Of a stretch of 64,000 nucleotides of DNA, positions 35,301-41,719 are shown piece after piece. The position numbers were made by a program, and so were the translations under genes. The notes below the pieces were generated by a model. It was given only the letters and a program-made list of their open reading frames with translations, was not told the DNA's origin and did not search any database. Positions within the stretch are counted from its first letter, which is position 1, and each line of letters begins with the position of its first letter. Source of the stretch: a virus; the IMG/VR virus record IMGVR_UViG_3300034062_002410, positions 1 to 64,000 of that record; one strand, 5' to 3'.

Positions 35301-37014
35301 AGCTGATATTATCATTATAGATGAATGTTCTATGATTGATACAGCTACTATGAATAGAATTTATCAATTAGCTAATCCTAATGCTAAAATTATATTCATG
35401 GGTGATAATGTACAGTTACCACCTATTGAAAAAAATACTAAAGAATCTCCTACTTTTAATGCAGCTACTAAACCAGAAAATAATGCTAAGTTAACTAAAA
35501 GAATGCGTCAAGGTGAAGATTCTCCTATTGTACCTTTATCTGATATTGTAGCAGAAAATATTGAAAGGTCTGAAAAAGAAATAGAAAGAAAAGTTATTAA
35601 AAGAAGAGATAGTAACTTTAATCCTGTAACTAATAAAGGTGTAATCTTTACAGATAACAATGCTGAACTAATGAGTAATCTTGAAAGAGATTTTAAAGCT
35701 GATGTTCAAAACACTAAGATTATAACTTACACTAATGATGAAGGTAAAACTGGTAATCCTGGTAATAAAAAAGAAATGAATGGAGTAGTAAGAAAAATAC
35801 TATGGGGTGCAGATGCTAAAAATGAATACAATGTAGGAGAAATATTAGTAGCTGATAATATTATTTATGATGCAAATATTCTTAATGGTGAATATTATGA
35901 AGTTCAAGGGATTAAACCAATAAATGATGCAGTTAGTATTACTGCTGTTGAATTAATTCCAGGAAAAGGTATAGTTACTAATCAAAAAAAGTTTCCTGGT
36001 TATTCTTTAAAAGTAAAAGTAATTTCTGAAACTGATAACTTTAATAAAATAATAACTTTAAATTTGCCTTCTGCTGATTCAAAACAAAAAATAGATGAAA
36101 TTCAAGAAGGTTTAAAAACAGCTAATAAATCATTATTTTATCAAAATAAAAAAATAATACCTGATGTTAATTATGGTTATGCTATAACTTCTCATAAAGC
36201 TCAAGGTTCTACTTTTAACAATACTTATGTAATGGAGGATAATATTATTAACTCAGGGATGAGTAATAAAGAAGCTAATCAAGCATTATATGTAGCAATG
36301 ACAAGACCAAGAAATAAATTGGTAATGTTCTCTGAATTAAAAGAAGGTGAGTTTTTAACTGAGAAGCAAAAGGAAAATATGGTTCCTACTGGTGAATCAT
36401 TACAACCTGAAGAAATAAAATTAGGAGTAGAAGAACTATTTAATTCTAATTCTGAATTATCTTCTATTGGAACTCCTCAACAATACTCTCAATACTTAAA
36501 TACTATATTTCCTGATAGTCAAGTAAAAGATATTGTTTATCATGGCACATTAAATAAGTTTGAATTTTTTGATAAGTCAAATCTTGGAATAAACACTTTT
36601 AAAGATAGACCTAAAGGATTTTATTTTACTAGAAAGAATGTAGCTGAATATCTTTATGGTACTTTTAAGCAGATATCGCAAGAAACAGGAAAAGAAGAAT
36701 TTGTAAAAGGTAATTTAATTAGTGCAGTTATTAATACTAAAGAACAATATCAATTAGTCCAAGAAAAAGATGATATTAGCGGTTATGGAGATTTTGTTGA
36801 ATATGAATCTCATGTAGTATTTGAACCAGAACAAATACATATATTAGGAAGTAAAGATGATATAAAAGGATTTAAAGAGTTTGTAGAAAAGCAATCTACT
36901 CAAGAAGTAAAAGAAAAAGTTCAAGAAACTAAAAAAAATACAGTATCTTCAGCAATTGAAAATCAAATTGAAGAACTTATCAAAAAAGGTATTATTAAAT
37001 CTAAATGTGATTAA
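17341..37014 (+). CDS. Giant virion RNA polymerase polypeptide fused to NADAR, SF1 helicase and ADP-ribosyltransferase-like modules
   Basis: 6557 residues, one uninterrupted frame. The RNA polymerase signature is at 4137-4141, DFDVD, within FRIPTSGHMSA...MIVPKNL...KGLDFDVDKENTY. This corresponds to the R-x-P-T...DFDGD region of the beta-prime double-psi barrel, whose three Asp residues bind catalytic Mg2+. Residues about 500-1450 are Lys/Glu-rich predicted coiled coil. About 5021 carries a degenerate peptidase-like KELMH. About 5292-5440 is a NADAR/YbiA domain (IYAGTRENAELSNF, FQSVEQAFQYIKF). About 5870-6345 is an SF1 helicase: Walker A GRGGTGKTT (5918), Walker B IIIDECSMID (D5994), GDNVQLPP, SHKAQGSTF and YVAMTRPRNK. 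About 6397-6520 is an ADP-ribosyltransferase-like fold (VYHGTLNKFEFF, KGFYFTRKN, HVVFEPEQIHILGS) of the type found in phage polyvalent proteins. crAss-like phages inject such polymerases. Whether this one is cleaved is unknown. Confidence 0.85.
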   Translation: MCPYPDDNSIVNQNTNPVVPLTDEQFAARYKEGSLPGQELNFPEGRFTNSGETFSEITSGSTSAFDDVYEQRMKELEKEVVKEDYDNLLTGGGKLAGQLLYNVAAMVGDFVGLVTDPGDIRLPTLGGTADFLTGLFGYKTDVGAYTDYFDPFATANEVFKAIDNYTFWGDGEDETGNMWTRDAQSLRDKSQHFFQINTSNDYFDVAANFTIPIIGSVLGAARTGQFTAAAGQIAGLSKGANAMMNSFIMTESTGLSIAQGVHNEVYREVLNKLSNGELQKLEDKAYSEAFDKAVADGYNKKDAEWLGIQATKQARTDFATANPELGKEASKNAGKGADVALKSMAPSFALNMITGNMYTRSLYSPKNILSKPKWIQPIDVLKEIRNEVLEESGIEQIAEKAGIAYGTKGTYNFEDLKNTIVSYDALYSGIGAIIGGGGGAVFSSLPYIGDFNERKKQYDEQQEVLVKQNRIGNSAGLKDMIDNATTLTMDLGQVVRLGKEAAILEQLGMKEEANMIKDKMLSIQAHEAFKSGTTKNLIENYEKIASNPNAGPEVQLKAREAVAEIKQMGEIYEKTKDKYINDQEVYSNKINEHNLNKVERQLETEIIQKKLEADIAIKLELESGRTSLTSGEETIIDNETGNVVTQPSQLNYNVANLKVNPYVGVDKDAEVYRNFSEYVTNNVQAVRELNELEQRLGNVKQFKKDNFERYNKITSKAYQKSLRYEQKLARVFDAGEKELEELKGTNQYMPLVDAIMEKYKGKIDEQQFKSIRKYYENQNNTKKVAEDIAKEEIKKNEFAKSETEETEVTPTDETSAVKPEGSKAMLENIARKLSSGEARSIKKLTKEEQDFYMNNQSLVDKRTSELKNEIDSQSQTEITEDEELSQELQNVSNEVSSELDGILGSKEEETESKPLSNTEVKNALQTPQQILDNKIQALENEKQILENKKEEEIKNLPKQNEVLAKGLKDFNLTTFDEQVKFFEDAIERRKKEIKELQERIKKDKDIITDYALNVLYSKLSRAVDGLNTNQKNLDALLAETKINEKYDKQIETLNAQISELKSEPISKGEVKDVLGTSSSAITALEEERKQAHLEVEEMGIEGSGHRTKSAAHAYIDKMYDEKRKQLETKTSTSQESNAEAIAELKRKQQEEIDKNAQNIIVKKEQITWKDDEGKNRKVLITHYADGKRVVEFMDEDGTVTHKERIQKDREIEFAIGAFNYNTNEKLTVQKEDIVFKSTLLDKINAKYNAQITVLEGKPVSQETNVAQEIEKFINRVIPNQEKRLLNAQEIASNGKTFNEAIDNLIKKSENARNKANERLKKEAAKEGVKPLDIQERLAEYKETKEADRYDYLIEQINEVYAVETENFNNSTQEAIDYEQGQLDIANKRLSTLESQPTEVKPDIILSGLAGGFKGVSKNSFDVRNSTEVMNNVNSGKSFSEIVEYKGKKYVVVGLRLDTARFSTTVGRDNYSFAVAELNENTPNNIVEILETSAKENFKNIYSDFNNNDVIRPITEQNKELSALKSKPTVEQKQTKAVKPLNFVISGIGGIGRGGFRVWKSQNYNVEAGGNEAQDNRSKQEVSELTNPTDKTRLIGRFYSVDQGDKVTYYANTNEVAFDNEFKRLTDAVNRGASVQVSVTVNKSDNVNEADIQKALLEKLTQVVEVSVDKNTFKANPQADFSGISLNEINPTKQQEQVTLSQKEQEILNSFKDNKASKPLLNRKFAANKSEIESLLAKGIIKEDGNNYVIAGREAQEVTLTVQKTKAEQVADNLLAKQFTRNAEGTYNLQINLKALSPEEKADIEDAVKVIKERIKNNQLDGWEINKVSNPLFEVVTITKPNLTSNQPMEEGDVSYQPDEIPTLTKEQEEKIKDLIESYVNTMEIDNNKFPTFEELVKSYIRTVGKEKAEKHLKLLGTGWELNGYGTISDYNAILRKLFGKREDIALGISAMSEELSQSVAAPEEVEVKQDELIKKEEIKDSAEPIDVTPDKQVVYSTETDIVSDTSPKLGYSVFDFSISQKVRGKDGKIIVTTDTINEGLKKKQDGLVKAIKTANFENVKVGAKLTVSVNPLNELNRVKSWVIPARVEDKNSPLYGTDVLENGKVKTIKFGEWLDQKVKESGLPVEEFMETQEFWDRVPILVSDEQGDFIAQVHDIGWYTPAKFNGDIKEAKRNVNEIRKLIKEAFKRGENSVFEITNITGGKTDGLKLTELVPLKKANPQAMMGLIVKDKDGNFQTFIYENGKRKEVKVENLSVITGAEQNKTKSMMKVDIRRWGTDADGKPTYKAFYSTSPKLSASQVNTVKNIIYSKLIVANNNLSTSQNNKFGKLLNAINSTIGSDITNNESFTDLLKRFVFISPVKNVSQEYRQGLINKVNEGNISEVENTLATSYFKNINKLEPGQTTILSLAPDILVVAKNGSNGIEVKIINKNTIPVENNEIVNNQEFLQRDALLQEALQNSLLNGYAQVGNYKQPVIQVNNDFTLTTVANNYPEFVQNNVLTNLMSVNVGTNDKPVYATRLQSNIYYKPVGTAPGKSVSRKEGQTMVSDSKVTEKDKQAITNVVESTSDEAFEEAVEGVEQDGFELFGDTVEEKAEDLKEVVKQMSNESKEIVENHLEAGPNLDNISEYNEFLNQASNKVKWVNEYFNEDNTESAESLESNQPREIGEEDVEDMAINLLRINGVSSRHQSQLANYASVKLGDILSTKEINQQEVRDKVVEDITNTLNANKESLQETLAQLKSIPQYQDRPKVMELVVKYETALNKINLVLDNIDVIYKQSVAIALKDLNGKVIENDEIEVGDDPNDNDLDNQENEEDVDDELSEEEDRHLGTENYSKTSLEVNPKASITSTLRRFMRGIPDISPTTGLPKSGAMGVTTYVDFDTVYDVVQSLLADAPVDFNMMMDILEVNKNKQPWLPILINKLKESSSEVKNQFTTTMGKHALTMEFLMYSFDKEGNATFKIVNTNLSSINRKIKDEWSNNLTSSNVLIDEYGNVSRDTVDELLNEYNSWMKTPSVLSSVHQRFIKERLKLGETSFNADENNKTLNISVELAQQKTNSKITNIDGKEYLVSIGSDDVVYVTPYERNIVSKALVDYASLTPAESKEAIEKIKDWFDAFGIELTDNAIDGLFKNPKVSASQFFEQSNNFAVGSLVKWLDTTRKAFSQDKEVTITEGSKNNPLDNSAVSDLAYHQSKYSSGIVTSSFRDGKKSIYGFTAFKFITDRANEIKNKPEFRDNLRKLSFSKNSFWLQLFEDGIDLPVYNFKERFNVTHLGLTALKEFAKKLYRDNGITSLGDVDHELVKVGMHQADQGALSKPFTVFGQQISLRNITALFPTMSDKSTMTLVKTLGLNLTDKKYFDKTENGKLVPNKSIAEFIFEQTVLPEIERVINFNAKNPNGTDIKNYDKGAKMLLLMPHLNDLVIFEKDGKKITLNEAINTKNAKLQKVLSKKDVILAEVQNYVSALVEEKMKVWAANGYYTVEEKDGKTKVTNNLLDKKYMEGVVADSQLEKIELAAMDFEINQMLSNANAFMTMIGDPAIYYKADSSKSFIQQSKETFTNVGKRLALMIAPGSKLADSETEQYTQVMLEDRVAMSENISFLTEVLDNKKFDWKEYNRIKSLNTKSDDPVKAKELKDEQKKQFEEFYDKYPNSNGYFNIEGTDAQEYTTWQEHLHILEKLGRLNDATVSITPEEIREAKEMFANNTPYSQMSDKQKGILKKVLQPIKPVYTGQIFDEAQDVMRTVYIKSSSFPLIPQVTEGTELNKLKEALEALQKEGAGPNPSPYKYVRASYQSANKVGAKAKALNMYEDDGSIKDLKVEDLKASSLTLNRKDFKIQLDVPYKSFKKKEDTVSLGTQLTKILFGNGVMDATGFMYNGKPIDGVELEKEYTKAFIELVNYKTQQLYDELGIDIKTNKPIDVRATAAKLQNILKTEAINRGYSKQDVEALEVIIKEVNGEEDLTFKLPLWLAANANRFESLLNAVVNNRIVKLKFPGSSFVAGSEEGFKIQKDFKGVDKNKIVWTKNWNGKELQAAKYDADGNLQYAQVIAPSKFRKKDGTLIDLLERKNNKYVYVTETKQGFKLKEDMIDPELRNITAFRIPTSGHMSAAQVEIVGFLPNEQGDLMIVPKNLTKQKGLDFDVDKENTYSLWHETDENGKITVLKEGDKEKLLQNEIIKIHTAVLSNPDKEVQKKINNILSIDYAKEQAENIDSMISSSKDETYFTPLGSEYQKNKMFLGASGKIGIGAYSLDVTTHSLFEQAKAKGNQVSLNYTDIDEKGKTIANPFNMSFEGEGRTDGTLGNQQTIDGQRTIAQVLSELQNIATDNEKEQVMGRVNLNSYTLDVSKILAMLGFDKAKNGNSIQFTFLSQPIIREYVKEMDNVNSNVAKFNPNKESAVINKLLEKYGNKNYELGYDVDVQNTKNFTMDKMENQLRGEVDNDFQLAVLNRFLELKKLGLAVRTLQGAINTDSKGLGKSILDNSQKIESINNLLSNPVITNAGELLGNFIPIVKYEKGKRIKALSDAEYQSYINDGYVKFGDNLFLPTTVSGVFTARALVTATSLWDRHFPYNSKLFNSIFENLMPLISKSEASDAKKVEKKSMVIKEIKRFLNSYSASNTLFDNINAQAERERLFFDRPSTGKVSLATYIKELKKANSSLASNKLIERLELVANTQGEPSLIKFNNTSAGFYDENGLNNALLELMELNLNLPSFNNEPYTSRKLAQDLITYSYLEGGVQEATQFVKFIPLSYLNKMGFTFGLSNIDFDSMGAYSIFDINPDLLNTNSKFITQFVQHNPGILPKLDNYIPKIGDIKNISEVTEFNIEKMLNAIEYQGMTAAEFYDYYKMDAKQIEEFKIALANKVSNFSMPEFVALRKDGEYLLWKSAGNGNYVQVPVVQSGISEYDSNVQQITPLSSEIVTPQNPVKEQPLSPSSDESKVTNETRFGLGTDASLTDIVTNLANSTSIDEYLITLAKQLLPAINPTTSITVDNIKTRGKYKRAENAITISASQAKNATDTELARTILKELMHSITDNELGKHVYRSSGDNKYYLKSSDAPKHISVLINLFNQVSKIPEFENAIESIKKKLAIEGQEQALTPEENRIYYGAYDVYEFVEMMMTQPEFQQEMAKIKTGNGKSVLDLFKNFLNTLFKNLGIQFETGTVASEAIENILILVDEKGRLKQQPTQTQLIASTQTESNLFSKDEIDAIKGNYLNADDLSIEQLKTVGSPLSLKLAKLKEDIKSASPFNKADMKLKAMDFLINNEEKLIKELQIFIQQTPEVKPTTTSSLPGPETKINIYAGTRENAELSNFAIRPFTIDYARIGEYGLGKIKFQSVEQAFQYIKFEDLPYTEENVKTANEILKTVDGAKLRQLGKQFKGLNKSSWDNISSPMMKQLIQRSFEQNPDALQKLLATGNATLTHKSPYKDDKWTTEFPKLLMEVREELKGQQPTTTTQPSTQEIQMPKPTGVFTERLNEIRKIYSGNKSYINTNVSGAEAWEQINAQQGNVKPEDIYNIKDEIGGNLFEYFNRAYQYITGNKLVQDKNFVIPINQSSKSTTTTQPIVTQEVSKSDLEKLKQTPEGKKIEKERQEELKPYLVTSIDDKINIINENLGKMGFAGLANSPSIIFTFNEREPSTSFLQKPITKEGSNYRIITSRYNVLVDKDFNIISTTNVDTGKTYKYKESEIGNSIVEIGRVPDNFKVSQLIEQLFNENTAYKQNKQEEINKKYDEELIAEYRKQEVKPTPTVSNSIKNDLLNILEDIKRETDDESLNDNLEFPVVNASEFSGYPNIQKYLNTEYGIEQREYEFFKLHKDVVEDLLSSMKEVNPTNLLEKLKSVTDTNDTGVDSNIKPIITSDTKKDQELIKKANEQIKNTKYELFPGVGANVKQTEALDKLTDFLKAPIDKSEKTQSTFVLVGRGGTGKTTIVKKIVDEFPGSKVVGGAISHTAKNNLQKSLRGKTVRTIASLTGIGVFDDLNDFKDTTLSRADIIIIDECSMIDTATMNRIYQLANPNAKIIFMGDNVQLPPIEKNTKESPTFNAATKPENNAKLTKRMRQGEDSPIVPLSDIVAENIERSEKEIERKVIKRRDSNFNPVTNKGVIFTDNNAELMSNLERDFKADVQNTKIITYTNDEGKTGNPGNKKEMNGVVRKILWGADAKNEYNVGEILVADNIIYDANILNGEYYEVQGIKPINDAVSITAVELIPGKGIVTNQKKFPGYSLKVKVISETDNFNKIITLNLPSADSKQKIDEIQEGLKTANKSLFYQNKKIIPDVNYGYAITSHKAQGSTFNNTYVMEDNIINSGMSNKEANQALYVAMTRPRNKLVMFSELKEGEFLTEKQKENMVPTGESLQPEEIKLGVEELFNSNSELSSIGTPQQYSQYLNTIFPDSQVKDIVYHGTLNKFEFFDKSNLGINTFKDRPKGFYFTRKNVAEYLYGTFKQISQETGKEEFVKGNLISAVINTKEQYQLVQEKDDISGYGDFVEYESHVVFEPEQIHILGSKDDIKGFKEFVEKQSTQEVKEKVQETKKNTVSSAIENQIEELIKKGIIKSKCD
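33686..34023 (+). repeat. Pair of identical 20-bp repeats flanking a module in the giant gene
   Basis: The same 20-base word (ctactacaactactcaacct) occurs at 33686-33705 and 34004-34023. It encodes the Thr-rich linker PTTTTQP/STTTTQP on both sides of a roughly 100-residue module downstream of the NADAR domain. A related Thr-rich linker precedes NADAR near 33184. Confidence 0.75.
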
Positions 37015-37025
37015 ATTTATATAAC

Positions 37026-40000
37026 ATGGGATGTACTTATGAATTTATGGGTAAACTTTATACTAAGGAGCAACTAACTCAGTTGCTCCAAGATAAAGGC
37101 ATTCAGAATAAAATAAAAGTATTAGAAAGTAATATTAAACAAGATTATGGAGTATCTAATTCTCCTGAAGAAATATCTTATGAGTTTTCAGAAGATGATT
37201 TTGTAGCTTTTGATGATACTATAGCTACTAATGATGATAACATAAACTTTGATGCTGCTCAAGAAACTGATGCAGATATGGTATTAGATTATGATAAACT
37301 TGTAAAGTTTAAAAAGAATCTACTTAATACACTTAACAATAGAATTGCTAATCTTAAAAGTTTTATAAATACATTAACTGATAAAAATAAAGTAAAAGAG
37401 AACACTAAGTTATTAGAAGAGTTACAAGAAAGAGCTAATGTATTAGACCAGGAAATATATAATGAAAAAAATGCAGGTGAAACATCTTTGCAGAAATTAA
37501 AGTTTCAAGCTGAAAGAGATTTACAAAGACTTGAAAAACTATTAAGTCCTAATGAAGGATTAACAGATGATTATGAAAACTTACAAGAAGCTAGAAAAAT
37601 ACTTAACTTTTATAAAGCATTAGAATTAGTTAGGAATAAAGTTGATGTAGATAATAATGCATTTAGTGTTCATCCATTTTTTAATATTGAAGAAATATTA
37701 GGACCTGATGGTAATCCTATTCTATCTGATGAAGTAGCTGCTGTATTTAATAATATAGCAGCAGAATTTAAGAAAAGAGAGAAGCCATATAATGATAGAC
37801 AAAAAGTATTATTAGAGAGAATAATTAATTCTAATCCTAAAGTAAGAGAAATAATAGGAGAAAAAACCTATGATGAATTAATGGAAAATCTTGATGATGC
37901 TCATTATGTTGATATGTGGATGATGGAAGCTAATAGAGGTATATTTTCTAAAAATGGTTTAATACCACAAGTAGCATTAGAAATAATACAAGATAATGAT
38001 ACTGAAGCTTTAAGTAAACATAAAACATTTGAAGAAAAACATAATGAACTTTTACCTAAAGTAAGAGCAGCATTGAAAAGATTAAACACAGGATTACTTT
38101 CAGGACTTAAAGGAGTATCATATAAAATATTTTTTCAACAACTATTGCCTGGAAAAACAGGAAATAAAATAGTAAATAGATTTTCACAAGATTACTTTGA
38201 TAAACTTAGTGATGTACTATTTAGATTTAAAGAATCATTGTTAAAAGCTCAAGCATTATCTCCAACAGAATTAAATGAAGAAGGAGATGAAGTAAGAAAG
38301 AAAGCTATAAATAGTGCTTATGAAGCTAAACAAAAATGGTTTAGAGAAAATACAATGATGCTTGATGTTAGGAAATTACCTGAAATTGCAGCTATATTTC
38401 CTGAATTTGAATTACAATATCAAGATGATGGAGGTAAACATAAAAAAGAGTTAATAGCACAATTAGGTCAAATAGGATATAAAGAGCAATTAAATAAACA
38501 GGTTAATGAAATTAAAAAATATATAGCCTGGAGAGATTCAATTCAAGAAATGTTTCTTGAACAAAAAAATGCAGAAAGTATAGGTGACCTAACTAAAGAA
38601 GAGTTAAATGAACTTAAGCTTACATTAGGAACTCATAATCCATTTAATGCAGCTGCTTATTTTTATGATAATGAAAAACTTAAAATAGGAGGTAAGTTTG
38701 AAAATAGTTCAATGAACTACAACATAACTGTTCCAAGAAAATATACTGTTGAAGCATTAATAAATGCAAATGGTAAACTTACTATTAGTCCAACTCAAAA
38801 TGAAACAGGATTTTATGATAAAAATTATGAAACTATAGAATCTGATAAAGATTTAAAAGCTTACTATGATTTGATTAGTGAAAGAATGGAACAAGTAAGT
38901 GAAATATTTCCTGAAGAAATTAGAAAGAATTTATTTTCAGGTTCTTTGTCTATGATTAGAAAAACAGTAGCTGAAATATTAACTGACCCTAATATTCCAA
39001 TTCTTAAAAGAATATCTAAAGCACTTAATCAAATATATGAAAATATTAAATTAGGATTTGGAGTAAATCCTAATGAGAGTATTCATCAAGATACCTTAGA
39101 TGTTATTACTAATAGGGCAGAACCTAAAGTAAATTCATCATTTTTAAATAATAATAAAGAAGCTATATCAGAAAGATTTGATATTGTAAGAAGAAAATTA
39201 AATAATGAATTAAGAAAAGCAGGATTACCTTTAAGAGTAAATAAATATACTGAGATATTAACTGATGCCTTACCTTATCCTGTAGTAAAGTTATTAGCTG
39301 AAAAATTAGGAATACCTGCAACTACTAATGCATTAAAAGCAAAGTTTGGTGAAAAGATAAAAGTAGGTGATGTATTATATAAACTAACCATATCAGATAT
39401 AGTTGAGGAAAACTCATTAGACTTACCTAAGATTGTAAAATATTATTCAATGATGGGTGCTGAATATGAAGCAAGACAAAAATCATTACCATTAATATCA
39501 ATACTTAAACAACACTATAATCAAATTAAAACTTCATTAAAAGCAGGGCAAACTTTAAGAACAAGAGCTAATACTCAATTTGAGTCTTGGTTTAATAGAG
39601 TAGTTTTAGGTAATCAATTTGAAGAAAAATATGGAGTTGAAAGTCAAAGTACACTTGAAGAAAAGAAAACTGTTAAAGATAAAGTAAATGCATTTTTTAA
39701 AGGTAGACTTCTTTCAGGTCAAGAAGAAACTATGAGAAGAGATATTAACTCTTTAATTAATGATATAGATAAACAAATTGTTGAGTTATTACAAGAAGGC
39801 ACATTAGAATCTCAAGTAAAAATTAATAAATTACAAGATGAAAAAGCAGAATTAATTACTAAAAGAGAAGGATTAGGAAAAAGAAGAGCATTGTCAAAAG
39901 GTATTGATTCATTATTAGGTCATGTTAGATTTTTAGGATTAGGTTATAAACTTAGTTCTATGGTAACTAACTTTTTAGAAGGTCAAATAGCTAATATGAC

Positions 40001-41663
40001 GATTGCTGCAACAGGAGATTATTTTGAACCTAAACATTATTATAGAGCATTGCATATTGTTAAAGGTAGTATATTTAAAAATGCTACTCTTGGTGGATAT
40101 GCAACTAAAGGTGCAAAGAAAACAAGAATATTTGCTGATAGATTTGATATACTTCAAGATTCAACTAATGAATTACAAAAAGCATCTCAAAAAACTGCAT
40201 TAAGTTATGTAGATTATGTAACTCCATATACAGGTAACAAAAGAGTAGAGTATTTAAACCAAACTCCACTTATGGATGCAATAATGTTGAATACTGAAAT
40301 TACAGGATTAAATGGTGAGAAAAGTAGTTTATGGGATGCATTAGATGAAAATTGTAAATTACTACCTAAATTTAGAACTAAAGAAAATATTGAAGCATGG
40401 GAACAAGGAAAAGGAGAAAAAGCTCAAGAATTTAAAAAGAATGTTAGTAATGCTATTACAACTGCTCATGGTAACTATGATAAGTTAAGAGGTATTATGG
40501 CTAAAGAATCAGTAGCAGGAAAAGTAATATTAATGTTTAAAACCTGGATGGGTTCTCAATTATACCAAAGACTTGCTATTGAACAAGATGATTTATCAGC
40601 AAATGCTAAAGGATATAAAGGTAGATATAGGTCACATACTAAAGCATCAGCATTTTTACATGGAGCAATGATAGGTGGAGTTTTTGCAGGATTACCAGGT
40701 GCAGCTATTGCTGGTGGATTTGGTCTTGTACTTGCTTCATATAAAGGTAAAGCTATCAGTAAAACAGAAATGCAAGAAGGTGTAATAGGTGGATTAAAAG
40801 AAACAGCATTTTTACTTAAATCGTTAGTTAGAAAAACAATAGGTACACCTATTAACCTTTTAGCAGGTAGAGAACTTATAAAAGAATATGGTAATTATGA
40901 TAAGTTAGTAGGTGAAAATTTTACAGAAAGAGATAAGAAAAACATGAGAGCATTAATTGCTGAAATGTCAATTCAATTATCATTACTTGGACTTGGATTA
41001 TTAGTAAAACAATTATATTGGGATGATGATGACGATGAAGAAGACCCTAAAAGAATACAACATAATATCTTAATGAACTATGTAAATCAATTACAAGAAT
41101 CAGCAGCAGGGTATATTATATTACCTAATAGTTATGAAACATTATTTGGTAGAGTAGGTTTATTTGACTTTGCTAATAATGTTGGTAAAGTAGTAGTTGA
41201 ATTAGAAGGATTACAAAGTGACAATGATATAGCAACTACTGGTTCTAATAAAGGAGAATCTAAATTATTAAAAGCACTTAAAAAAGTTACATTACCTGCT
41301 ATTTTAACTCAAGATGCATTTGGATTTGAAACTCTTGGCTCAAGACAATTTTCTCCTACATTTTATGATGATTGGTTTTGGGATGATGAAAAGAAAGCTA
41401 AAAAAATAATAGAACAAAAAAGAGCAGTAGTAAGAACTGAATTAGAAAAAGAAGGAATACCTGAAAAAGAAATACAAAAGTTATTAGATAAAAGTTTAAA
41501 ACTACCTAAGGACATTAAAGACCCTAACAGTAGAACTGCTACTGAAAGCATTAAAGAAAAGAAACAAAAACTAACTCCTGAACAAAAGAAAAGATTAAAA
41601 GAGTTAGGAAAAGAATTAGAAGAAGAAGAAAAATCTAAAGAAGAAGATGAAGAGGAAAATTAA
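37026..41663 (+). CDS. Second large virion polypeptide, RNA polymerase-associated/inner virion protein
   Basis: 1545 residues beginning 11 bases after the giant's stop, last gene of the + strand operon. It is mostly helical and charged, with hydrophobic stretches near the C-terminus (FLHGAMIGGVFAGLPGAAIA at about 1215; LSLLGLGLLVKQL at about 1320) followed by an acidic run (YWDDDDDEEDP) and a Lys/Glu tail. The segment VILMFKTWMGSQLYQRLAIE resembles a conserved block I know from the last large structural-side protein of crAss-like genomes. No DxDxD or Walker motif is visible. It probably travels with the RNA polymerase and may help it cross the membrane; alternatives include a scaffold or capsid-interior protein. 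Confidence 0.6.
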   Translation: MGCTYEFMGKLYTKEQLTQLLQDKGIQNKIKVLESNIKQDYGVSNSPEEISYEFSEDDFVAFDDTIATNDDNINFDAAQETDADMVLDYDKLVKFKKNLLNTLNNRIANLKSFINTLTDKNKVKENTKLLEELQERANVLDQEIYNEKNAGETSLQKLKFQAERDLQRLEKLLSPNEGLTDDYENLQEARKILNFYKALELVRNKVDVDNNAFSVHPFFNIEEILGPDGNPILSDEVAAVFNNIAAEFKKREKPYNDRQKVLLERIINSNPKVREIIGEKTYDELMENLDDAHYVDMWMMEANRGIFSKNGLIPQVALEIIQDNDTEALSKHKTFEEKHNELLPKVRAALKRLNTGLLSGLKGVSYKIFFQQLLPGKTGNKIVNRFSQDYFDKLSDVLFRFKESLLKAQALSPTELNEEGDEVRKKAINSAYEAKQKWFRENTMMLDVRKLPEIAAIFPEFELQYQDDGGKHKKELIAQLGQIGYKEQLNKQVNEIKKYIAWRDSIQEMFLEQKNAESIGDLTKEELNELKLTLGTHNPFNAAAYFYDNEKLKIGGKFENSSMNYNITVPRKYTVEALINANGKLTISPTQNETGFYDKNYETIESDKDLKAYYDLISERMEQVSEIFPEEIRKNLFSGSLSMIRKTVAEILTDPNIPILKRISKALNQIYENIKLGFGVNPNESIHQDTLDVITNRAEPKVNSSFLNNNKEAISERFDIVRRKLNNELRKAGLPLRVNKYTEILTDALPYPVVKLLAEKLGIPATTNALKAKFGEKIKVGDVLYKLTISDIVEENSLDLPKIVKYYSMMGAEYEARQKSLPLISILKQHYNQIKTSLKAGQTLRTRANTQFESWFNRVVLGNQFEEKYGVESQSTLEEKKTVKDKVNAFFKGRLLSGQEETMRRDINSLINDIDKQIVELLQEGTLESQVKINKLQDEKAELITKREGLGKRRALSKGIDSLLGHVRFLGLGYKLSSMVTNFLEGQIANMTIAATGDYFEPKHYYRALHIVKGSIFKNATLGGYATKGAKKTRIFADRFDILQDSTNELQKASQKTALSYVDYVTPYTGNKRVEYLNQTPLMDAIMLNTEITGLNGEKSSLWDALDENCKLLPKFRTKENIEAWEQGKGEKAQEFKKNVSNAITTAHGNYDKLRGIMAKESVAGKVILMFKTWMGSQLYQRLAIEQDDLSANAKGYKGRYRSHTKASAFLHGAMIGGVFAGLPGAAIAGGFGLVLASYKGKAISKTEMQEGVIGGLKETAFLLKSLVRKTIGTPINLLAGRELIKEYGNYDKLVGENFTERDKKNMRALIAEMSIQLSLLGLGLLVKQLYWDDDDDEEDPKRIQHNILMNYVNQLQESAAGYIILPNSYETLFGRVGLFDFANNVGKVVVELEGLQSDNDIATTGSNKGESKLLKALKKVTLPAILTQDAFGFETLGSRQFSPTFYDDWFWDDEKKAKKIIEQKRAVVRTELEKEGIPEKEIQKLLDKSLKLPKDIKDPNSRTATESIKEKKQKLTPEQKKRLKELGKELEEEEKSKEEDEEEN

Positions 41664-41688
41664 GACATTAATAGTTGGCTATAGAAAT

Positions 41689-41719
41689 AAAAAAGCAACC
41701 CATTACAGGTTGCTTTTTT
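41689..41719. terminator. Bidirectional terminator between convergent operons
   Basis: A perfect 12-bp stem (41689-41700 with 41708-41719) and 7-base loop, with an A-run on one side and a T-run on the other, so it works on both strands. It lies between the stop of the + strand virion operon (41663) and the last - strand gene (ends 41767). Confidence 0.9.
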
